Shown piece by piece: positions 58,963-64,000 of a DNA stretch of 64,000 nt. A program made the position numbers and the translations under genes. The notes beneath the pieces were generated by a model, which worked only from the letters and a program-made list of their open reading frames with translations, was not told the DNA's origin and searched no databases. The DNA is taken from NCBI RefSeq assembly GCF_002266435.3, contig NZ_CP029426.2, forward strand, positions 3,936,001 through 4,000,000, written 5' to 3'. Within the stretch, counting starts at the first letter, position 1; the number at the start of each line of letters is the position of its first letter. The stretch comes from Bradyrhizobium amphicarpaeae (GTDB taxonomy: Bacteria > Pseudomonadota > Alphaproteobacteria > Rhizobiales > Xanthobacteraceae).

Positions 58963-60525
58963 TCAACGCTCCGTGACGTCGAGTTCATCTTCGAGCGTGA
59001 TCTGCTCGAAGTCGGTCACCAGCGCGTCGATCCGCATATGCCAGCGGCCGGCAAACGGAAGCTCCACCTTGCGCACGTGCCAGTAGCCGTCGGGCCCCAG
59101 CGAGGCCTTCCGCTCCATCGGCTCGATGCCACGCTCGGGCAGGCTCAGCGTCAACGTCGCCTCCTTGGCCGCCAGCGGCGTCGCCTCGCCGGTCATCAGT
59201 TGGAGCACGACATCATTGGCCCCCGCCTTGCCGGGCGAAACCAGGACCTGGAACATCGCCTTGTCGGTATGGATGTGAATCGCCAACGGCGTCTCCGGCA
59301 CGATCGTCCGAGGCGGCGGCGTGAAGCGCCACCCGGCCACGACGGCCAGGATGGCAAGAGCAATCGCACCTTCGAGTAGGATCGAGCGCTTGAGCGCGGG
59401 CGTCCCGGTCTCGTTCCGGGCCAAAGCCGGCGTCAGCCGGAACCGATTGAGCGCGGCCAGCGCCAGCAACCCTGTGACCAGGACGAGCTTGGTCGAAAGG
59501 ATCAGCCCGTAGCCGGTCCCAACCAGTGCTTCCGGCTTTTCGAGCTGAACGATCGCGAGTGCGAGGCCGGTCAGGGCCAACACGCCCACCGCGAGCGCAG
59601 CAATCCGGGAAAACCGGTTCACGATCGGAAGCGTCGCCGTCGTCGGCTTCGACACCAGCACGGCGAGCGGGGCCAGCGCGCCGATCCAGAAGGCAACGCC
59701 GAGGCCATGGAGAAAGATCGCCGGTCGCGTCAACGCCTCGGGCGGTGCAGTTGCGGCGTGCCCGGTCATCGCGAGCGACAGACCGACACCGATGAACGCG
59801 ATCATCGCAAGAGCGCGCGCAAACCACGCGCTGCGCAGCGCCAGCCACGCAAGCAGCATCGCTGCGAAGGCGACCAGCAGGGCAGGACCGGCGCTGGTCG
59901 CAAGAGCGACCTTCCAGGGACCAGAGGTCGCAAGAGCAGATAGTGGCAGCCCGAGAAGATCGAGCCCCAACGCGCCGACGGATGCCACCGCGCTCGCTAG
60001 GCCGACGGCGAGCGCCATGCGCGGGACTGCCATGCCGGTCGTCGACCACGCCACCCAGCGCGCGAAGAACACGCCGCCGACGCCGACGAACAGCCCGAGA
60101 TAGAGGCCGACGCGCGTCAGCCAGATCAACGCGTTCAAAACGCTGTCCACCGCGGCGGCAGGCTTCGTCGCCGTTGGCGTGCCGATCGAGAAGATCATCG
60201 ATCCCGTGACGGGGTGGCCGTCCTGCGAGATGACGCGATAGCTGACGACCGCGGTGCCCTCAGGCAGATCTGCCGGCATCGCGACCGAAATCGTCTCGCC
60301 CGATGCGCTGACGCGCGCATCGTCCCTCGCCCTGCCCGTCCCATCGATCAGCCGGATCGCGCCCGGTGTCACCGGCTCGTTGAATCGCAGTTCCACCGCC
60401 TTGGGCGCGGTCGCGAGCATGCTGCCGCTCGCCGGCTCGACCGCGACAAGTGCCGCGTGCGCCGACGCATCGCTTGCGAAGCCGGCAACGAGGAGCAACG
60501 TCGCGAGCGTGGCGAGCAGGCGCAT
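58963..60525 (-). CDS. CopC-CopD fusion, copper import membrane protein (PcuE/YcnJ type)
   Basis: 520 residues. Signal peptide ending SDASA, then a CopC domain beginning at His (HAALVAVEPASG) with the distal ligands in SQDGHPVTG, the known Cu(II) site of CopC. After about residue 130 follow about eight membrane helices of CopD (HAATAPPEALTRPAIFLHGL contains the conserved His). A soluble C-terminal domain about 400-520 (YtkA-like, IHIHTDKAMFQVLV) ends the protein. The ATG shares one base with the YcnI-like stop. Corresponds to PcuE in the B. diazoefficiens copper-starvation operon. Last gene of the operon. Confidence 0.88.
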   Translation of the reverse strand: MRLLATLATLLLVAGFASDASAHAALVAVEPASGSMLATAPKAVELRFNEPVTPGAIRLIDGTGRARDDARVSASGETISVAMPADLPEGTAVVSYRVISQDGHPVTGSMIFSIGTPTATKPAAAVDSVLNALIWLTRVGLYLGLFVGVGGVFFARWVAWSTTGMAVPRMALAVGLASAVASVGALGLDLLGLPLSALATSGPWKVALATSAGPALLVAFAAMLLAWLALRSAWFARALAMIAFIGVGLSLAMTGHAATAPPEALTRPAIFLHGLGVAFWIGALAPLAVLVSKPTTATLPIVNRFSRIAALAVGVLALTGLALAIVQLEKPEALVGTGYGLILSTKLVLVTGLLALAALNRFRLTPALARNETGTPALKRSILLEGAIALAILAVVAGWRFTPPPRTIVPETPLAIHIHTDKAMFQVLVSPGKAGANDVVLQLMTGEATPLAAKEATLTLSLPERGIEPMERKASLGPDGYWHVRKVELPFAGRWHMRIDALVTDFEQITLEDELDVTER

Positions 60526-61043
60526 CAGGGTTTTGGCAATAGTTTCACGCCCGGCGCCGGCGATTTGCCCTCATGCGAATGCCCTGCCCCCGCCGCAGGA
60601 ATCTCGATCCAGCGGCTGACGCCGGACTCGCATTCCTGAACGACGGGGAAGTACAGAACCGTGTTCGGCTTCAGGCTGTCGGTTAAGAACGTGCTGACGA
60701 CGAATTCGTCATAGTTCTTGTCCGGCAGCTTGCCGCCGGACCACGCCACCTCCTTGACGCCGGAGGAGAGCTTGTTGCCGTGATAGTCGTATTCTCCGGC
60801 ATACTTGCCTTCGACGACATCGACAGTCCAGCCCGCCTTCGGCATCGGCTTCACCGCGATCACCCCTTCCGGAATCTGCACCCGGATCTTCACCGTCGGC
60901 GAGCCCGCGCAGCCATGCGGCACGGTGAACACGGCCTTGTAGGAGGCGCCGACGGTGGCTTGCTTAGTTTCGATCGAGACGTGCGCCGCCGCCGGCGAGG
61001 CGGCGAGCGTGGCAATCAGGATCAGGCAGGATTGCTTCGACAT
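60525..61043 (-). CDS. YcnI-like (DUF1775) periplasmic copper-binding protein
   Basis: 172 residues from ATG 61043. Signal peptide SCLILIATLAASPAAA; the mature protein starts with His (HVSIETKQATVGASY), the copper-binding residue of the YcnI monohistidine brace. Also PHGCAGSPTVKIRVQIPEG, KPMPKAGWTVDV and GVKEVAWSGG, standard DUF1775 segments with the Trp implicated in copper binding. A His-rich tail (GAGHSHEGKS) is additional. 29 bases after PCuAC and overlapping copCD. Equivalent of PcuD. Confidence 0.9.
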   Translation of the reverse strand: MSKQSCLILIATLAASPAAAHVSIETKQATVGASYKAVFTVPHGCAGSPTVKIRVQIPEGVIAVKPMPKAGWTVDVVEGKYAGEYDYHGNKLSSGVKEVAWSGGKLPDKNYDEFVVSTFLTDSLKPNTVLYFPVVQECESGVSRWIEIPAAGAGHSHEGKSPAPGVKLLPKP

Positions 61044-61072
61044 GTCTGGCCTTTCGAGAGTCCATATCCGTC

Positions 61073-61603
61073 TCATTTCATTTTCATTCCCGAATGATCC
61101 GGCTTCATGTCCATGTGACCGGAATGCCCGGCGCCGCCGGGGGCCTGCGCGCCGACGCCCTGGACATCGAGTGAAACGGCGACCTTGCCGGCCTTCTCGA
61201 ACTGCAGCGTCACCGGCACCTTGTCGCCCTGCTTGAGCGGGCCCTTCAGCTCCTCAAGCATCAAATGATAGCCGCCGGGCGCAAATTTCACGGTCTTGCC
61301 GGGCTCAATGGTCAACCCCTTGTCAAACGCGCGCATCTTCATCACGCCATTCTCGACGGCCATCTCGTGGATCTCGAACTTGCCGGCAATGTCGGCGGAA
61401 CCGCCGATCAACCGGTCCGGCGCCGTTCCCTTGTTCTCGATGACGAGATAGCCGCCGGCGACCTTTGCGCCGCCCGGTGTCGCACGGCTCCACGGCTGCG
61501 AGATGACGAGATCGCCGGCCTTAACGTCATCGGCGAGAGCGGGTGCTGCGGAGATCGCGAGTGCGAATGCAGCGAGAAGCACGTTTTTCGAGATCGTTTT
61601 CAT
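61073..61603 (-). CDS. pcuC: PCuAC-type periplasmic copper chaperone (PcuC)
   Basis: Delivers Cu(I) to the Cu-A or Cu-B sites of cytochrome oxidase. 176 residues from ATG 61603. Signal peptide KNVLLAAFALAISAAPALA. Copper ligands His79, Met81, Met90, His113 and Met115 follow the PCuAC pattern H(M)X10MX21HXM, the last gap being one residue longer by my count. A C-terminal Met/His tail (GHSGHMDMKPDHSGMKMK) may hold a second metal site. Homologue of PcuC in Bradyrhizobium diazoefficiens, induced by copper starvation. In-frame extension to 61660 is not needed. Confidence 0.93.
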   Translation of the reverse strand: MKTISKNVLLAAFALAISAAPALADDVKAGDLVISQPWSRATPGGAKVAGGYLVIENKGTAPDRLIGGSADIAGKFEIHEMAVENGVMKMRAFDKGLTIEPGKTVKFAPGGYHLMLEELKGPLKQGDKVPVTLQFEKAGKVAVSLDVQGVGAQAPGGAGHSGHMDMKPDHSGMKMK

Positions 61604-61629
61604 TTCCGTATTTCCTTTGCAGAACGATT

Positions 61630-62127
61630 TCAGTGTTTGGAGAGCTGTTGCGCCGACCATTCTTCAAGGTCGGCGATTTCGGCAGAGCCTTCGATCGTCG
61701 TGATGGTCCCTTCCCGCGAGATGAGCATGGTGCGGGGGATGTCGCCCTGCCAGGCCGGATCGATCTCGAACCGCAAGCGCTCGACGAAGCCGTCGTTAAA
61801 GATGAAATTCTCGGTGGACGACAGACCCGCCTTGTCGAGCATCGATTGCGTCGCCGCCGGCAGGTTCGGCACGAGATCGGCGCTCACAGTGACAACGTCG
61901 ATCTCCGGATGTTCCTTTGCAAACTGCCCGAGCAGCGGCAGTTCGACCTTGCAGGGGCCGCAGGTCACGCCCCAGAAATGCACGAGCACGGGCCGGCCGG
62001 CGTGCCCCCTGAGGACGCCTTGCCAGCTGCCGCGTTCGAACGGCTTCAAGGCGGGAGATGTGCCGAACGCGGCCGCAGATGCGATCAGGACGCCGAGACT
62101 CACAATGCCGGCAAATCTAAATCTCAT
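61630..62127 (-). CDS. TlpA-like periplasmic thioredoxin-fold protein
   Basis: 165 residues. Signal peptide FAGIVSLGVLIASAAA, then a thioredoxin fold with the CGPC active site (Cys56, Cys59 in HFWGVTCGPCKVELP). Not a SCO protein, as the distal SCO His is not apparent. Likely keeps cysteines of copper-site proteins reduced; TlpA does this for CoxB and ScoI in Bradyrhizobium. The ATG overlaps the preceding propeller gene's stop (ATGA). Position in a copper operon supports that role; redox partner unknown. Confidence 0.88.
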   Translation of the reverse strand: MRFRFAGIVSLGVLIASAAAFGTSPALKPFERGSWQGVLRGHAGRPVLVHFWGVTCGPCKVELPLLGQFAKEHPEIDVVTVSADLVPNLPAATQSMLDKAGLSSTENFIFNDGFVERLRFEIDPAWQGDIPRTMLISREGTITTIEGSAEIADLEEWSAQQLSKH

Positions 62128-63335
62128 GGCTGGTCCTCGATGGCTGTGAGGCGATAACCATCCGCCTTCGTCATCCATGACAAATAGGTCTGCTTGCCGT
62201 TGGAGACGAGCAAGGGGTGATCGGACGTGTCGCTCGTGGTCGCTATCGTCCTTGGCGGCGACCAATTCTCGCCATCGTCGTGGGAGACCGTCAGCTGGAC
62301 CGAGGTCTTCTCGCCGTCGAACTCCTTCCAGACCATCACGGTCCCAGCAGGACCTGCGAGCACGAACGGCCGCGTCGGATTGCGGCCCGGCTGGCCCAGC
62401 GCCATGGGCGCGGAGAAGGTGCGGCCTTCATCGCGGGAGTGCGCGTAGAACAATCCCTTGCGGGCCTTGCCGTTGGTGTACCAGGCGACGTGATAGGTCC
62501 CGTTCGGCGCAACGGTGAGGCTCGGCCCGTGATGTGGACAGGCATTGATCTGCCAGTCGTCAACACTGACCCTGCGGACTTCACCTGGAGTCGCGACGTC
62601 CGCGAAGGTCATGACCGCGTGGTCGCGCACGCCGCCTTCAAAAATGTTCCTGAAGATCACGACAGGCCGTCCGGGCGCGGCGAAGGCCAGCCCCAATCGG
62701 CAGCATTCGCAGGTGCCCTCACGTGCCAGCTTGGCTTCTGCGTAGGTGGTACCGCCGTCGCTGGACGAGGCGAAGAACAGCCCGGCTCCATCGTACTTCT
62801 GTCCCGCTTCCTTCGCAAAAATGCGATTGCGCTTGTCCAGCCAGGCCGCGAAGACCGTTCCATCCTGATCGAGCGCCAGCGCCTCGAACCGCTGGCTCTC
62901 GTTGTTGGCGGTGATGGGCTTCAGTTCGGCAAAGCTCTTCCCGCCATCGGCCGAGCGCGTGTAAAGCACCTGACCGTTGAAGGCCTCGTCCCTGAAGGTC
63001 GAGAACGCGAGCGCAGTGCCGCCCTTGCGGTCGACCACGATCTTCGGCCGCGCGTCCGGTCCCCAATCGAGGTTGAGCCGTTTCGACGTGACCTGGGTGG
63101 GCGGTGAAAAGCTGCGGCCCTCATCCTGCGAACTAGCGACCGAGACCTGCCCTCCCGCCATCCAGACCAGCCACAACTTGCCGCCCGGACTGAAGGCAGG
63201 CGTCACCTTGGTGGCACACCGCAGGGTCGGTTCCTCGCACGCAGCTTCGGACACATGCGGGGCGCGCATCTGTGCAAGCGCTGCACTTTGCAGGAACATG
63301 CAGGCGACGATCCCGAGCAGGCCAGTTCGGGTCAT
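62124..63335 (-). CDS. secreted BNR-repeat beta-propeller with CxCC and CPHH motifs
   Basis: 403 residues from ATG 63335 (AAGGGAGCG upstream). Signal peptide LLGIVACMFLQSAALA. Five Asp-box (BNR) repeats, for example SSQDEGRSF, RSADGGKSF, HSRDEGRTF and SHDDGENW, indicate a sialidase-like propeller. Catalytic Arg triad of sialidases is not obvious. Instead Cys209-Glu-Cys211-Cys212 and Cys266-Pro-His268-His269 form two soft-metal-type motifs, plus Cys33 and Cys40 near the N-terminus. In this operon a copper-binding role is more likely than glycosidase activity. Usually annotated exo-alpha-sialidase. Confidence 0.75.
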   Translation of the reverse strand: MTRTGLLGIVACMFLQSAALAQMRAPHVSEAACEEPTLRCATKVTPAFSPGGKLWLVWMAGGQVSVASSQDEGRSFSPPTQVTSKRLNLDWGPDARPKIVVDRKGGTALAFSTFRDEAFNGQVLYTRSADGGKSFAELKPITANNESQRFEALALDQDGTVFAAWLDKRNRIFAKEAGQKYDGAGLFFASSSDGGTTYAEAKLAREGTCECCRLGLAFAAPGRPVVIFRNIFEGGVRDHAVMTFADVATPGEVRRVSVDDWQINACPHHGPSLTVAPNGTYHVAWYTNGKARKGLFYAHSRDEGRTFSAPMALGQPGRNPTRPFVLAGPAGTVMVWKEFDGEKTSVQLTVSHDDGENWSPPRTIATTSDTSDHPLLVSNGKQTYLSWMTKADGYRLTAIEDQP

Positions 63336-63361
63336 GCCCCGCTCCCTTCGAGAAGCCCGGA

Positions 63362-64000
63362 TCATTTGAATGCCACCTTCATACCCGCAACGAATGTGCG
63401 CGGCGAGCCCGCATAGATCGACCCCGTCGTGTTTGCCAGCACGCTCGCAGGATTTTGAAGGCCCGCCCCCGTAACCGTATTGGAGATGTTGTTGGCCGAG
63501 GCGACGTAAGTCTGGTCGAACACGTTCCTGACTTCGAGAAACAAGTTCAGGGATCTGAACGTGTCGGACAGCAGATCGGTCTTGTAGTGGACGTTCACAT
63601 TGACCAGCTCATAGCCCGGCGCCTTCAACAGATTTGCATTGTCCATGTAGAAGGAGTCCTTCCACTGGACCTCGACGAAACCACCGAGCCCCGTGAGCGG
63701 GCCTGTGAACTCATCATAGCCGATCCGGGCCGTCAGCTCGTTGGGCGAGATGCCCGGGATCTTGTTGCCGGCCCGGTTGAAGCCGAACACCGCGCCGTTG
63801 GTGATGTTCTCGACATACTCGGTGTAGACTTCGTCGAGATAGGTGTACGCCGCCATGAACCGCCAGCCCGGGTAGAACTTCCAGTCCGCGGCAAGCTCGA
63901 TGCCGCGATGTTCCGAGCGCGGTGCGTTGAACGAATAGTTTACGCCCGCGACAGGCGTTGCCTGGTTGACAATCTCGTTACGGAAAAACTCGTAAAAGCC
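63362..64000 (-). CDS. TonB-dependent outer-membrane receptor, C-terminal part (PcuB-like)
   Basis: Partial: the frame is open to the window edge at 64000, so only the last 212 residues are seen and the start lies outside. The visible part is barrel strands, including YEFFRNEIVNQ, HRGIELAADWKFYPGWRFMA, LFLEVRNVFDQTYVASANN and the C-terminal FVAGMKVAFK. LFLEVRNVFDQTY is the usual TonB-receptor motif. As the first visible gene of the copper operon it corresponds to PcuB, the outer-membrane copper receptor. Specificity residues cannot be judged without the plug. 26 bases before the BNR gene. Confidence 0.9.
   Translation of the reverse strand, partial: GFYEFFRNEIVNQATPVAGVNYSFNAPRSEHRGIELAADWKFYPGWRFMAAYTYLDEVYTEYVENITNGAVFGFNRAGNKIPGISPNELTARIGYDEFTGPLTGLGGFVEVQWKDSFYMDNANLLKAPGYELVNVNVHYKTDLLSDTFRSLNLFLEVRNVFDQTYVASANNISNTVTGAGLQNPASVLANTTGSIYAGSPRTFVAGMKVAFK

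Overview
The window looks like a chromosomal segment of a Bradyrhizobium-type alphaproteobacterium (order Hyphomicrobiales, Nitrobacteraceae). Evidence: uniformly high GC, an alphaproteobacterial GAAC-N7-GAAC LexA box in front of lexA, LpxI rather than LpxH in lipid A synthesis, a short ProRS without editing insert, a single LolC/E-type permease, paired DUF3551 proteins, the bamA/lpx/rseP/dxr/cdsA/uppS/frr/pyrH/tsf/rpsB order, and a palindromic repeat typical of these genomes.

Layout. 1-4172 (+): YihX-like HAD phosphatase, a small unknown gene, moeA, lexA, a conserved unknown gene. 4181-8939 (-): comEC, DUF2171, an NTF2-fold protein, glnS. 9084-11962 (+): gltX, gltA with a strong terminator. 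12126-21403 reads as an accessory block: a ROK repressor with a palindromic operator at its own start, a sugar ABC importer, an NAD-type sugar dehydrogenase, then a wHTH/TPR regulator divergent from an orphan Bug solute-binding protein and a PQ-loop protein. 21508-36884 (-) is the envelope and translation block lpxB-lpxI-lpxA-[KTSC gene on +]-fabZ-lpxD-bamA-rseP-dxr-cdsA-uppS-frr-pyrH-tsf-rpsB. 37102-45492 (-): a catalytically dead caspase-like protein with a proline-rich tail, a Tat-exported beta-carbonic anhydrase, dnaE1, a 32-residue membrane peptide gene behind two perfect LexA boxes, and an outer-membrane beta-barrel. 45746-55322: DUF3551 pair, MFS exporter, methionine aminopeptidase, a hybrid sensor kinase, a ClpP-fold secreted protein, an XRE/MmyB regulator divergent from an alcohol-dehydrogenase-like protein. 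55419-58818 (-): lolD, lolC/E, proS. 58963-64000 (-): a copper-acquisition operon like pcuBCDE (TonB receptor cut by the window edge, BNR propeller, TlpA thioredoxin, PCuAC, YcnI, CopCD).

How the genes work together. The centre is the lipid A / BAM / isoprenoid / translation superoperon. The sugar island looks like import plus first oxidation of a pentose- or hexose-type sugar under ROK control. The copper operon looks like outer-membrane uptake followed by periplasmic delivery to cytochrome oxidase.

Most interesting: the short ORF at 44500-44598 is driven by a recognisable promoter overlapped by two tandem perfect LexA boxes just upstream of dnaE1. This is a candidate SOS-induced membrane peptide, similar in type to Caulobacter SidA. 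Also notable are the pseudo-caspase and the Cys/His-rich BNR propeller in the copper operon. No tRNA, rRNA, CRISPR array, IS element or prophage was seen.
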